From Pseudomonas linyingensis (GTDB taxonomy: Bacteria; Pseudomonadota; Gammaproteobacteria; Pseudomonadales; Pseudomonadaceae), in contig NZ_FNZE01000002.1 of the NCBI RefSeq assembly GCF_900109175.1, positions 62,001 through 126,000 of the forward strand: DNA of 64,000 bases, given 5' to 3'. Within the stretch, counting starts at the first letter, position 1, and each line of letters starts with the position of its first letter. This document shows positions 27,313-36,389 of this stretch, in pieces. The translations under genes were made by a program, and so were the position numbers. Below the pieces are notes generated by a model. That model was not told the origin of the DNA, made no database searches, and worked only from the letters and a program-made list of their open reading frames with translations.

Positions 27313-29547
27313 TCAGCGCTGGAACAGGCCCTTGAGGGCGTCCTTGAGTTCCGGACTGACCTTGTCGCCGAGCTTCTCGTCGAGCTTCTCGGTCAGCTTC
27401 TCGCCGGCCAGCTTGGCGGCGATCTTGCCGAGGCCGTCCTGGTCGAGGCGGCAGGCCTTGGCGCCCAGCTCCAGCGGGCCGCGACAGCGCAGCGGCCATT
27501 CGAGGCCGACGTAGCGCTCGTTGACCTGGCAGGCCGGGTCGGGCATCTCGCGCTGGTCGCCTTCGAGCACCACGCCGACGCGGTAGTCGAGGCCGAGCAC
27601 GCGCAGGTCGACATTGCCCTTGCCGTTGACGGTCAGGCCGGGGATGCGCGCGCGCAGGTCCTGGTTGCTGGCCACGCCGTTGTTGAGCAGCAGGCTGCCG
27701 CGCAGCTCGCGGAACGGGGTGTCCTTGTCGGTGAACTCGCGGGTCGGCACCTTGCGGTTGAGGGTGGCGATGCCGCGGCACAGCTGCTGTTCGAGGTTGG
27801 CGTCGGCCAGCGCGCCGTCGTCGAGGATGAAGCTGGCGTTGCCGCCGAGGCTGTCGATCAGCGCCTTCTCGCTGTTGCCGCGGGCCTTGAGGTTGGCGTC
27901 CAGCTGCAGGTTGCCGCGCAGCGGGGGCTTTTCCTCCGGCTTGAGGGTCTTGAGCAGGCGCTCCAGCGGGATGTCGTTGAGCTGGGGGGCGAACTGCAGC
28001 TGCGGGGCGTCGCTGCGCGCATCCAGGCTGCCGCTGAGGGCGAAGCGGCCGTCGAACAGGTCGCCGCGCAGTTCGTCGAGGGCGAGCTGGCCGCCCAGCG
28101 CCTGGAACTTGAGGCTGGCGTTGTCGATCGGCAGCTTGCGCAGGGTCAGCTGGCCGAGGCTGAGGGTGACCTGGGCGTCCAGCTTGCGCAGGGCTTCCAG
28201 GGGCAGCAGCTTGTCCTCGCTCCACGCCTGGGTGGTCGGCTGGTCCGGCAGCGGGGTGCTGCCGTTGCCGGCGCTCTGGGCGATTTCCTGTTTTACTTCG
28301 GCCTTGCGGCTGGCGCTGGCGGCATCGGCTTGCTTGCTCGGCGGCGCCAGGTAGCGGTCGAGGTCGAGGCGGTCGCCCTTGAGCTGGGCGCGCAGGCTCT
28401 GCCGGCTGAAGTCGGCCACCGCGAGCTGGCCGCTGAAGCTGCTGTCGTCCAGCTGCAGCTTGAGGTCCTGCAGGGTCAGGCTGCTGGTGCTGCCGCTGAA
28501 GCGGCTGGCCAGGGCGAAGCGCTTGAGGCTGTTGCCGTCGGCCATCGGCGGCAGGCTGTGGCCGATGCCCTCGAGGAAGGCGCGCAGGTCGAACTCGGCA
28601 ATCGATAGGGCGCCCTCGAGCTTGGGCTGCTTGTCCAGTTCGCGCACCTTCAGCTCGCCGAGCAGGCTGAGCTGGTTGGCGCTCAGCTTGAGGCTGTTCC
28701 ATTCGGCGACCTGGGCGGCGAGGTCGGCGAGCAGCTGGCCGTGCAGGTCGACGGCGAGGGTCCGGTTGTGCAGCGGTTCGCCGGAAACTTCGCCCTTGAG
28801 CTGGGCGTCCTCCAGCTGGTAGCGCTTGAGGGCGGTGTCGAAGCGCAGGTTGCCGGTGAGTTCGCCGCGGGCGCGCAGCACCGGCTGGTTGGTGCCGAAG
28901 TAACCCTTGAGGGTCAGCGGGATGCTGGCGCCTTCGCGGATCGCGCCGCTGCGCAGGTCGAGGCCTTCGAGGGTGTACTGCTGGCCGCTGCTGGCGTCGC
29001 GGTATTCGATGCGCGCGTTGCTCATGGCCAGGCTGTCAATGTCCAGCTTGAGGGCCGGGGCGGCTGTTTGCTGCGCTTGCCCGGCCTTCGCCGTGGTCGG
29101 CGCCTCGGCGGCGGCTGCCTTGCCGTCAACCGGCGCGGGCTGCGCCGGCTGGCCGATGTCCTGCCAGTTGCCGCGGCCCTTGGCGTCGCGTTCCAGGCGC
29201 AGGGTCAGGCCGTCGACGCGGATGTCGCTCATCTGTACTTCGCGGCTGAGCAGCGGCAGCACGCGCACCGACAGGCCGAGCATGCCCACGTCGGCGAACG
29301 GCTGCTGCGGGGTGGCGGCGCTGGCCAGGGTGGTGTCGTGCAGCTCCAGGCCCAGCCAGGGGAACAGGCTCCAGCCTATCTCGCCCTTGAGGTCGAGTTC
29401 GAGGTTGGCCTTGTCGCGGGCCAACTGGCGGATCTCGTCCTTGTAGTCGTTGGGGTCGAACAGCTGGGTGAGGGCGAAGCCCAGCGCGACTATGACCAGC
29501 AGCAGGCCGAGCAGCAGCAGGCCGAGAAACTTGCCGAAGGTTTTCAT
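27313..29547 (-). CDS. AsmA family protein
   Basis: Large 744-residue envelope protein of the AsmA/TamB-like group, which is linked to phospholipid transport and outer-membrane assembly. The N-terminal membrane anchor (MKTFGKFLGLLLLGLLLVIVALGFALTQLF) is followed by the AsmA motif DPNDYKDEIRQL and a long beta-rich periplasmic region, ending with the C-terminal AsmA domain. ATG 29547 is chosen for the anchor start. Lies upstream of mutY on the same strand after 85 bases, as in P. aeruginosa. Confidence 0.9.
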   Translation of the reverse strand: MKTFGKFLGLLLLGLLLVIVALGFALTQLFDPNDYKDEIRQLARDKANLELDLKGEIGWSLFPWLGLELHDTTLASAATPQQPFADVGMLGLSVRVLPLLSREVQMSDIRVDGLTLRLERDAKGRGNWQDIGQPAQPAPVDGKAAAAEAPTTAKAGQAQQTAAPALKLDIDSLAMSNARIEYRDASSGQQYTLEGLDLRSGAIREGASIPLTLKGYFGTNQPVLRARGELTGNLRFDTALKRYQLEDAQLKGEVSGEPLHNRTLAVDLHGQLLADLAAQVAEWNSLKLSANQLSLLGELKVRELDKQPKLEGALSIAEFDLRAFLEGIGHSLPPMADGNSLKRFALASRFSGSTSSLTLQDLKLQLDDSSFSGQLAVADFSRQSLRAQLKGDRLDLDRYLAPPSKQADAASASRKAEVKQEIAQSAGNGSTPLPDQPTTQAWSEDKLLPLEALRKLDAQVTLSLGQLTLRKLPIDNASLKFQALGGQLALDELRGDLFDGRFALSGSLDARSDAPQLQFAPQLNDIPLERLLKTLKPEEKPPLRGNLQLDANLKARGNSEKALIDSLGGNASFILDDGALADANLEQQLCRGIATLNRKVPTREFTDKDTPFRELRGSLLLNNGVASNQDLRARIPGLTVNGKGNVDLRVLGLDYRVGVVLEGDQREMPDPACQVNERYVGLEWPLRCRGPLELGAKACRLDQDGLGKIAAKLAGEKLTEKLDEKLGDKVSPELKDALKGLFQR

Positions 29548-29661
29548 GGCGGACGAGTCCTTGTGCAATGCGAAGGCTGGGACGAAGTATATCGCCCCGG
29601 CGCCGAAGGAGAGTCTCGGTACGCCAGGCGCCGGGTGTTGCCGCAGGGTTGGAGGACAATT

Positions 29662-29682
29662 GCGCGGGGTGGTTCCCCGCGC
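29662..29682 (-). terminator. hairpin after the PanZ-like gene
   Basis: An 8-bp GCGCGGGG/CCCCGCGC stem with a TGGTT loop, 7 bases past the stop of the acetyltransferase gene. On the minus strand it is followed by AATTGT. The rest of the 29548-29689 gap shows nothing further. Confidence 0.5.
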
Positions 29683-29689
29683 GACCGGC

Positions 29690-30094
29690 TCAGTCGGCGA
29701 GGTCGACCAGTGTCAGGTCCAGGCGCCGCGCCAGCGCCTGCACTTCCAGTTGGCGGGCCGGGGCCTGCAGGCGCAGCGGCTGGCAGGTTTCCCCGGCGCG
29801 CTGGCGGGCCGTGGCGATCAGGCGCTGGCCGACGCCGCGGCCACGGGTGATCTTGCGCACGCACAGATGCGACAGGTTCCAGCCGCCTTCGTCCTGGCGC
29901 AGCCAGGCGGCGCCGAGCAGGCGGGCGTTGAAGCGCCCGGCGATCAGCCAGCCGCCGGCCAGGCCGGCGTCGACCAGGCTGGCGGCGTCGGGGTAGGGGG
30001 CCAGCAGCCAGGCGGGGGCGTCGGCGTAGATCTTTTCCAGGTCGGTACGGTCCTGCGCGCTGGACTGGACGACGGTTTCGACAATGACGGGCAT
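29690..30094 (-). CDS. GNAT protein, PanZ/PanM-like acetyl-CoA sensor
   Basis: Small 134-residue GNAT-fold protein. It matches the PanZ pattern: SAQDRTDLEKIYADAPAWLL near the N terminus, FNARLLGAAWLRQ, and the acetyl-CoA loop VRKITRGRGVGQRLI. PanZ triggers maturation of aspartate decarboxylase PanD and represses it in response to CoA; panD is not in this window. A generic N-acetyltransferase role is the alternative. Divergent from hisB. Confidence 0.75.
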   Translation of the reverse strand: MPVIVETVVQSSAQDRTDLEKIYADAPAWLLAPYPDAASLVDAGLAGGWLIAGRFNARLLGAAWLRQDEGGWNLSHLCVRKITRGRGVGQRLIATARQRAGETCQPLRLQAPARQLEVQALARRLDLTLVDLAD

Positions 30095-30198
30095 GGTGCA
30101 CTCCTCGGAACGATGGGCGAATCTTATGCCTTTTGCCCCGGAAGTGCTCCGAACTGCGGCACAGCCAGCGCCGGTAGCCCGCCGGGGTGGCCCCGGCC

Positions 30199-30204
30199 TA
30201 TAAT
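30199..30204 (+). promoter_or_regulatory. putative -10 box for the his operon
   Basis: TATAAT, 38 bases upstream of the hisB ATG, at the end of a GC-rich stretch. No strong -35 is visible at the expected distance. Confidence 0.5.
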
Positions 30205-30242
30205 GCGCGCTCATATCCGCCCGTGATTCTGTGGAGCTGGCA

Positions 30243-30836
30243 ATGGCCGAACGCAAGGCGTCCGTCGAGCGCAATACCCTGGAAACCCAGGTCAAGGTTT
30301 CCATCAATCTGGATGGCACCGGCAAGGCCCGATTCGACATCGGTGTACCCTTCCTCGAGCACATGCTCGACCAGATCGCCCGCCACGGGCTGATCGACCT
30401 GGACATCGAGTGCAAGGGCGACCTGCACATCGACGACCACCATACCGTCGAGGATGTCGGCATCACCGTCGGCCAGGCCTTCGCCAAGGCCATCGGCGAC
30501 AAGAAGGGCATCGTCCGCTACGGCCACTCCTACGTGCCGCTGGACGAGGCGCTGTCGCGCGTGGTGATCGACTTCTCCGGCCGCCCCGGTCTGCAGATGC
30601 ACGTGCCCTTCACCCGCGCCACGGTCGGCGGCTTCGACGTCGACCTGTTCCAGGAATTTTTCCAGGGCTTCGTCAACCACGCCCTGGTCAGCCTGCACAT
30701 CGACAACCTGCGTGGCAGCAACACCCACCACCAGATCGAGACGGTATTCAAGGCCTTCGGCCGTGCCCTGCGCATGGCGGTCGAGCTGGACCCGCGCATG
30801 GCCGGGCAGATGCCGTCGACCAAGGGGTGCCTGTAA
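30243..30836 (+). CDS. hisB: imidazoleglycerol-phosphate dehydratase
   Basis: Histidine biosynthesis step converting imidazoleglycerol phosphate to imidazole-acetol phosphate. Monofunctional form of 197 residues without the phosphatase domain fused in enterics. Motifs: [19 protein letters not shown], the metal-binding [11 protein letters not shown] and [18 protein letters not shown], and the C-terminal ELDPRM. ATG 30243 gives the family length; a GTG four residues upstream is possible. Its stop overlaps the hisH start (TAATG). Confidence 0.97.
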   Translation: MAERKASVERNTLETQVKVSINLDGTGKARFDIGVPFLEHMLDQIARHGLIDLDIECKGDLHIDDHHTVEDVGITVGQAFAKAIGDKKGIVRYGHSYVPLDEALSRVVIDFSGRPGLQMHVPFTRATVGGFDVDLFQEFFQGFVNHALVSLHIDNLRGSNTHHQIETVFKAFGRALRMAVELDPRMAGQMPSTKGCL

Positions 30837-31474
30837 TGCAGACCGTCGCCGTCATCGACTACGGCATGGGCAACCTGCACTCGGTAGCCAAGGCGCTCGA
30901 GCACGTCGGTGCCGGCAGGGTGCTGGTGACCAGCGACGCGCAGACCATCCGCGAAGCCGACCGCGTGGTATTCCCCGGCGTCGGCGCGATCCGCGACTGC
31001 ATGGCCGAGATCCGCCGCCTGGGCTTCGACAGCCTGGTCCGTGAGGTCAGTCAGGACCGCCCGTTCCTCGGCATCTGCGTCGGCATGCAGGCGCTGCTCG
31101 AGCGCAGCGAGGAGAACGACGGCGTCGACTGCATCGGCCTGTTCCCCGGCCAGGTGCGCTTCTTCGGCAAGGGCATGGTCGAGGACGGCGAGCAGCTCAA
31201 GGTGCCGCACATGGGCTGGAACGAGGTGCGCCAGAGCATCGACCATCCGCTGTGGCACGAGATCCCCGACGGCGGGCGCTTCTACTTCGTGCACAGCTAC
31301 TACGTCGAGGCCGGCAACCCCGCGCAGGTGGCCGGTCGCGGCCACTACGGCAAGGACTTCGCCGCCGCGCTGGCCGACGGTTCGCGCTTCGCCGTGCAGT
31401 TCCACCCGGAAAAGAGCCACACCCACGGCCTGCAGCTGCTGCAGAACTTCGTCGCCTGGGACGGCCGCTGGTAA
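30836..31474 (+). CDS. hisH: imidazole glycerol phosphate synthase, glutaminase subunit
   Basis: Class I glutamine amidotransferase of 212 residues supplying ammonia to HisF. The triad is visible: Cys in [15 protein letters not shown], and His/Glu in VQFHPEKS. The oxyanion strand region is [11 protein letters not shown]. The start overlaps hisB by one base and the stop overlaps the next gene by one base, indicating translational coupling. Confidence 0.97.
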   Translation: MQTVAVIDYGMGNLHSVAKALEHVGAGRVLVTSDAQTIREADRVVFPGVGAIRDCMAEIRRLGFDSLVREVSQDRPFLGICVGMQALLERSEENDGVDCIGLFPGQVRFFGKGMVEDGEQLKVPHMGWNEVRQSIDHPLWHEIPDGGRFYFVHSYYVEAGNPAQVAGRGHYGKDFAAALADGSRFAVQFHPEKSHTHGLQLLQNFVAWDGRW

Positions 31475-31734
31475 TGGGCCGGGCCAAGGGCAAGGCGCCG
31501 CTCCTCGCGCTGGATAGCGCGCAGGAGCAGGCCGCGCAGCAGCTCCTCAAGCGCTTCCTCGCCGAGCGCTTCGAGCTGGAGCTGGGCTCCTTCGAGGTGC
31601 AGGAGCTGCTCGATCTGTTCGCTCGCGACATAGCCCCGCATTTCTACAACAAGGCGATCCTCGATGTGCAGGCGCACCTGAAAGACAGGTTCGAGAGCAT
31701 CGAAAGCGACTTGTGGGCGCTCGAGAAGAGCTGA
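31474..31734 (+). CDS. DUF2164 family small protein
   Basis: An 86-residue helical protein of unknown function with the DUF2164 core (FLAERFELELGSFEVQELLDLFARDIAPHFYNKAILD). It is inserted between hisH and hisA with one-base overlap to hisH (TAATG). The same gene occurs at this place in other Pseudomonas as I recall it, so it travels with the his operon without an assigned step. Confidence 0.85.
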   Translation: MGRAKGKAPLLALDSAQEQAAQQLLKRFLAERFELELGSFEVQELLDLFARDIAPHFYNKAILDVQAHLKDRFESIESDLWALEKS

Positions 31735-31770
31735 CCCTTACCGAATTCAAGACTTGAGCAGGTTCAACCG

Positions 31771-32508
31771 ATGCTGATTATCCCCGCGATCGACCTCAAA
31801 GACGGCGCCTGCGTGCGTCTGCGCCAGGGCCTGATGGACGACGCCACCGTATTCTCCGACGACCCGGTGGCCATGGCCGCCAAGTGGGTCGAGGGCGGCT
31901 GCCGCCGCCTGCACCTGGTCGACCTCAACGGCGCCTTCGAGGGCCAGCCGGTCAACGGCGAGGTGGTCACCGCCATCGCCAAGCGCTACCCGCAGCTGCC
32001 GATCCAGATCGGCGGCGGCATCCGTTCGCTAGAAACCATCGAGCACTACGTGCGCGCCGGCGTCAGCTACGTGATCATCGGCACCAAGGCGGTCAAGCAG
32101 CCGGAATTAGTCGCCGAGGCCTGCCGCGCCTTCCCGGGTAAGGTGATCGTCGGCCTGGATGCCAAGGATGGCTTCGTCGCCACCGACGGCTGGGCGGAAG
32201 TCTCCAGTGTGCAGGCCACCGACCTGGCCAAGCGCTTCGAAGCCGACGGCGTGGCCGCCATCGTCTACACCGACATCAGCAAGGACGGCATGATGCAGGG
32301 CTGCAACGTCGAGGCCACCGTGGCCCTGGCCAATGCCAGCCGCATCCCGGTGATCGCCTCCGGCGGCATCCACAACCTCGGCGACATCCAGAAGCTGCTC
32401 GACACCCGCAACCCGGGCATCGTCGGCGCCATCACCGGCCGGGCCATCTACGAGGGCACCCTCGACGTGGCCGAGGCGCAGGCGCTGTGCGACGGCTTCA
32501 AGGGTTAA
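31771..32508 (+). CDS. hisA: phosphoribosyl-ProFAR isomerase
   Basis: Fourth step of histidine synthesis, an Amadori rearrangement of ProFAR to PRFAR. A TIM-barrel protein of 245 residues starting [20 protein letters not shown] (catalytic Asp8), with the phosphate-binding [15 protein letters not shown], the second catalytic Asp in [12 protein letters not shown], and [12 protein letters not shown]. Separated from hisF by a 153-base structured spacer. Confidence 0.97.
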   Translation: MLIIPAIDLKDGACVRLRQGLMDDATVFSDDPVAMAAKWVEGGCRRLHLVDLNGAFEGQPVNGEVVTAIAKRYPQLPIQIGGGIRSLETIEHYVRAGVSYVIIGTKAVKQPELVAEACRAFPGKVIVGLDAKDGFVATDGWAEVSSVQATDLAKRFEADGVAAIVYTDISKDGMMQGCNVEATVALANASRIPVIASGGIHNLGDIQKLLDTRNPGIVGAITGRAIYEGTLDVAEAQALCDGFKG

Positions 32509-32518
32509 TGAACAAGCA

Positions 32519-32660
32519 CTGAAGCCCTCGCTAACCGAGCGAGCCGCTTCAGCCACAAGGCGCGCGGCGCACAGCGACGAGACAGACATCAAGTACGGCG
32601 AGGAGCGAGCACCGCGCAACGCCGTGGATGTGCGGCGCAGCCGGTTAGAGAGGGTTTCAG
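32519..32660 (+). repeat. palindromic-ended intergenic element between hisA and hisF
   Basis: A 142-base element bounded by 19-base inverted arms (32519-32537 and 32642-32660, two mismatches). The left arm can instead fold locally into a hairpin at 32519-32552 (CTGAAGC/GCTTCAG outside, TCGCT/AGCGA inside). The right arm contains the hisF Shine-Dalgarno (AGAGAGG, 32647-32653), two bases before the ATG at 32662. It could be a MITE-like insertion or an RNA element with mutually exclusive folds. No target duplication or transposase is seen. Confidence 0.5.
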
Positions 32661-32661
32661 C

Positions 32662-33432
<771 letters not shown>

Positions 33433-33459
33433 GCGCGGCCGGCAGGTCGCGGAAAACAA

Positions 33460-33485
33460 GAAGCCCGGGCCAGTGCCCGGGCTTC
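33460..33485 (+). terminator. intrinsic terminator of the his operon
   Basis: An 11-bp stem GAAGCCCGGGC/GCCCGGGCTTC with a 4-base loop, followed by TGCGTTT, 27 bases past the hisF stop. Confidence 0.75.
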
Positions 33486-33506
33486 TGCGTTTCAGACCGT
33501 GCGGCC

Positions 33507-33550
33507 TGTAGGAGGCGCGACCTCGCGGCGCTGCGGGGCGCAGGCCCGCC
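33507..33550. repeat. TGTAGGAGGCGCG-type repeat, copy 1
   Basis: A 44-base copy beginning TGTAGGAGGCGCGACCTCGC and ending AGGCCCGCC, between hisF and ctpA. It aligns with 36328-36372 (TGTAGGAGGCGCG-CCT-GCGGCG and the same end), an imperfect palindromic Pseudomonas-type repeat. Confidence 0.6.
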
Positions 33551-33566
33551 CCCCGCATCCGTGTGC

Positions 33567-34886
33567 TTAAGGCTTGCGGGTGATGTTCAGGCCCTTGAGC
33601 AGGTTGAGGGCCTGGCTCAGCTGGTAGTCCTTGTCCTGTGCCGTGACGGTGGCCGGGGTGGTCTTGCCATTGCTCGGCCTGTCCGCGCCGCCGTTGCCGT
33701 TGCCGAGGTGGCCGGGCAGGTCGGCTTCCTTGACGCCCTGTGCCTGGCTCTTGTCGCGGGTCACCGTGCCGCGCTCGACGACGATGTCCGGCACGATGCC
33801 CTGGGCCTGGATCGAGCGGCCATTGGGGGTGTAGTACAGCGCCGTGGTCAGCTTCAGCGCGCGGTCGTTGGTCAGCGGCAGCACGGTCTGCACCGAGCCC
33901 TTGCCGAAGCTGTCGGTGCCCATCAGTACGGCGCGCTTGTGGTCCTGCAGGGCGCCGGCGACGATCTCGGCCGCCGAGGCGCTGCCGCCGTTGATCAGCA
34001 CCACCAGCGGCACGCCCTGGCTGGCGTCGGCCGGGTCGGCGGAGAAGCGCAGCTCGGAGTTGGCGATGCGCCCCTTGGTATAGACGATCAGGCCCTTGTT
34101 GAGGAAGTGGTCGGAGACTTCCACCGCCGCCTGCAGCACGCCGCCGGGGTTGTTGCGCAGGTCGAGGACCAGCCCGCCGAGCTTGCCGCCGTTGTCCTTC
34201 TGCAACTGGCGCAGCGCCTTGGCGACTTCCTCGCCGCTGTTGACCTGGAACTGGGTGATGCGCAGGTAGCCGTAGTTCTTCTCCAGCAGCTCGCTCTTCA
34301 CGCTGAGCACCTTGATCACTGCGCGTTCGAGCTTGAGGGTGAACGGCTTGCCGCCTTCGCGCACCAAGGTCAGCTCGATCTTGCTGCCGGGCTTGCCGCG
34401 CAGCTTGTCCACCGCCTCCATCAGGCTCCAGCCCTTTGTCGGCTGGCCGTCGATGCGCAGGATCAGGTCGCCGGCCTCGACGCCGGCGCGCGCTGCCGGG
34501 GTGTCATCGATCGGCGAGATGACCTTGAGCAGGCCGTCCTCCTGGCCGAGCTCGATGCCGAGGCCGCCGAATTCGCCGCTGGTGCTTTCCTGCAGCTCCA
34601 GGAAGTCCTCCGGCTCGAGGTAGGCCGAGTGCGGGTCGAGGTTGCTGAGCATGCCCTTGATGGCGTTTTCCAGCAGGGTCTTGTCGTCGATCGGCTCGAC
34701 GTAGGCGGTCTTGATGCGGTCGAGCACTTCGGCGAAGGTGCGCAGTTCGTCCAGCGGCAGGACGGCCTTGCCGGTCGCCGCCGGGGTGTCGGCGCCCTCG
34801 GCCGGCTCCGCGGCCTGCACCAGAGGCGCGGCGCCGAGCAGCGCAAGGGACAGGGCCAGGGCGGAGAGACGGAAACGCGACGACAT
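33567..34886 (-). CDS. ctpA: carboxy-terminal processing serine protease (S41)
   Basis: Periplasmic protease of 439 residues; the P. aeruginosa orthologue (CtpA, PA5134) degrades cell-wall cross-link hydrolases with adaptor LbcA. Signal peptide MSSRFRLSALALSLALLGAAPLVQA, a PDZ domain around 105-185 (FGGLGIELG...AGVEAGDLILRIDG), then the S41 catalytic domain with Ser302 in NGGSASAAEI and Lys329 in DSFGKGS. It lies 26 bases downstream of the EnvC-like gene, whose role in cell-wall hydrolysis is related. Confidence 0.95.
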   Translation of the reverse strand: MSSRFRLSALALSLALLGAAPLVQAAEPAEGADTPAATGKAVLPLDELRTFAEVLDRIKTAYVEPIDDKTLLENAIKGMLSNLDPHSAYLEPEDFLELQESTSGEFGGLGIELGQEDGLLKVISPIDDTPAARAGVEAGDLILRIDGQPTKGWSLMEAVDKLRGKPGSKIELTLVREGGKPFTLKLERAVIKVLSVKSELLEKNYGYLRITQFQVNSGEEVAKALRQLQKDNGGKLGGLVLDLRNNPGGVLQAAVEVSDHFLNKGLIVYTKGRIANSELRFSADPADASQGVPLVVLINGGSASAAEIVAGALQDHKRAVLMGTDSFGKGSVQTVLPLTNDRALKLTTALYYTPNGRSIQAQGIVPDIVVERGTVTRDKSQAQGVKEADLPGHLGNGNGGADRPSNGKTTPATVTAQDKDYQLSQALNLLKGLNITRKP

Positions 34887-34912
34887 GGGGTAGCTCCTGA
34901 GTGGGCGTGCCA

Positions 34913-36181
34913 TCAGCCTTGGGCGCGGCACCAGCGCAGCGGGTCGCTGGGCTGGCCCTGCTGGCGGATGGCGAAGTACAGCGCCGGGGTATCCTGACCT
35001 CCGGAGCTGCCAACGGTGGCGATGGCTTCGCCGGCCTTGACCTGGTCGCCGGCGGCTTTCAACAAGGTCTGATTATGGCCGTACAGGCTGAGATAGCCGC
35101 CGCCATGATCGACGATCAACAGCATGCCGGCGCCGCGCAGCCAGTCGGCGAACACCACGCGACCGGCGTGTATGGCGCGCACCCGGGTGCCGGCGGCGGC
35201 GCCGATCAGCACGCCGTCCCACTTCAGGCGGGCATCGCCGCGCGGGGTGCCGAAGCGGGCCAGCAGGCGGCCGTCCACCGGCCAGGGCAGCTGGCCGCGG
35301 GCCTTGGCGAAGGGGCCGTCGACCGCCGGGGCGTTGCTGGAAACCAGTGGGCCGCTGCTGGCCGTGCTGCTCCTGCCGCTGTCGGAGGCGGCGGCCAGGC
35401 GGCGCTCGGCCTCCTCGCGGGCGCGCTGCTCGGCCAGTTGGCGCGCCTGCTCGGCTTCGCGGGCCTGGCGGGCGAGGGTTTCCTCGATGGTCTTGAGTAC
35501 CTTGGCCAGCTGGGCCTGCTCGCGCTGGCGGGACTTGAGCTGGCGATCGCCGTCGCCCAGTTCGCTGTTGAGCTTGGCCAGCGCGCTGCGGCGCTCGTCG
35601 CGGACCTTGTCCAGCGCGCTGCGGCGGTCCTGCAGTTCGAGTTGCTGGCCGGCCAGCAGGGCGTGCTGGGTGGCCAGGTCGGCCTCGACGCTGTGCAGCT
35701 GGCGCAGGGTGTCGTTGTAGCTGGCCAGTTGCTCGCTGCGCGCGCGGCTGAGGTAGTCGTGGTAGGTCAGGTTGCGGGAGAACTGCTCGGGCCGCTGCTG
35801 GTTGAGCAGCAGCTTGAGGTATTCCTGACCGCCGCTCTGGTGGGCGGCGCGGATCTGGATGGCGATCAGCTTCTGCTGCTCAGCGCGCTGACTCTGGAGT
35901 TTTTTTTTCTCCTCGTCGAGGCGCTGGATCTCGCTCTCGCCGTCCTTGAGCTGCTGTTCGAGAGCATCGATCTGCTGCTGCAGGGTGCCCATCTCGCGCT
36001 CGGTGCCCTGCAGCTGCTTCTGGATGCCGGACTTCTCCTGCTGCAGGCCGCCGAGCAGTTTCTGCAGCTCGGCGATGTCGCGCTGCGCGGCTTCCAGCTG
36101 GCGCTGGGCATCGGCGCGCTCATCGGCGATGGCCGGGGCGAGGCAGCAGGCGAGCAGGGCAAACAGGGCGGCACGCAGCAT
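34913..36181 (-). CDS. envC: EnvC-like murein hydrolase activator (M23 family)
   Basis: Periplasmic activator of amidases during cell division. The 422-residue protein has a signal peptide (MLRAALFALLACCLAPAIA), a long coiled coil (about 25-255, rich in E/Q/K/R) and a C-terminal LytM domain. The zinc ligands of active M23 enzymes are missing (WDGVLI where HxxxD is expected; LYGHN where HxH is expected), so it should activate rather than cut. An A9 run in the coding strand (35900-35908, the KKK of DEEKKKLQSQ) could cause slippage. Start at 36181 chosen for the signal peptide. Confidence 0.92.
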   Translation of the reverse strand: MLRAALFALLACCLAPAIADERADAQRQLEAAQRDIAELQKLLGGLQQEKSGIQKQLQGTEREMGTLQQQIDALEQQLKDGESEIQRLDEEKKKLQSQRAEQQKLIAIQIRAAHQSGGQEYLKLLLNQQRPEQFSRNLTYHDYLSRARSEQLASYNDTLRQLHSVEADLATQHALLAGQQLELQDRRSALDKVRDERRSALAKLNSELGDGDRQLKSRQREQAQLAKVLKTIEETLARQAREAEQARQLAEQRAREEAERRLAAASDSGRSSTASSGPLVSSNAPAVDGPFAKARGQLPWPVDGRLLARFGTPRGDARLKWDGVLIGAAAGTRVRAIHAGRVVFADWLRGAGMLLIVDHGGGYLSLYGHNQTLLKAAGDQVKAGEAIATVGSSGGQDTPALYFAIRQQGQPSDPLRWCRAQG

Positions 36182-36327
36182 GGGCAGGGATCCGTTTGGT
36201 GAACGGCTAGTATGCATCCGCAGGGCGGTAAAAAGAACGCCCCCGGGAGCACTGTGTCACTGCAGGAAAATCAACAGCTTCGCCCCGAGGTCGGGCCTCC
36301 CACAAGAGCCGCAGCGGCACGAGACTT

Positions 36328-36372
36328 TGTAGGAGGCGCGCCCTTGCGGCGATGCGGGCCGAGAGGCCCGCC
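36328..36372. repeat. TGTAGGAGGCGCG-type repeat, copy 2
   Basis: Second copy of the repeat at 33507-33550, between envC and gpmI. Its inner part GCGGGCC-GAGA-GGCCCGC (within 36354-36371) is a perfect small hairpin that may also end gpmI transcription, since it lies just past the gpmI stop. Confidence 0.6.
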
Positions 36373-36389
36373 AGGGAACGAAGCGCCGT

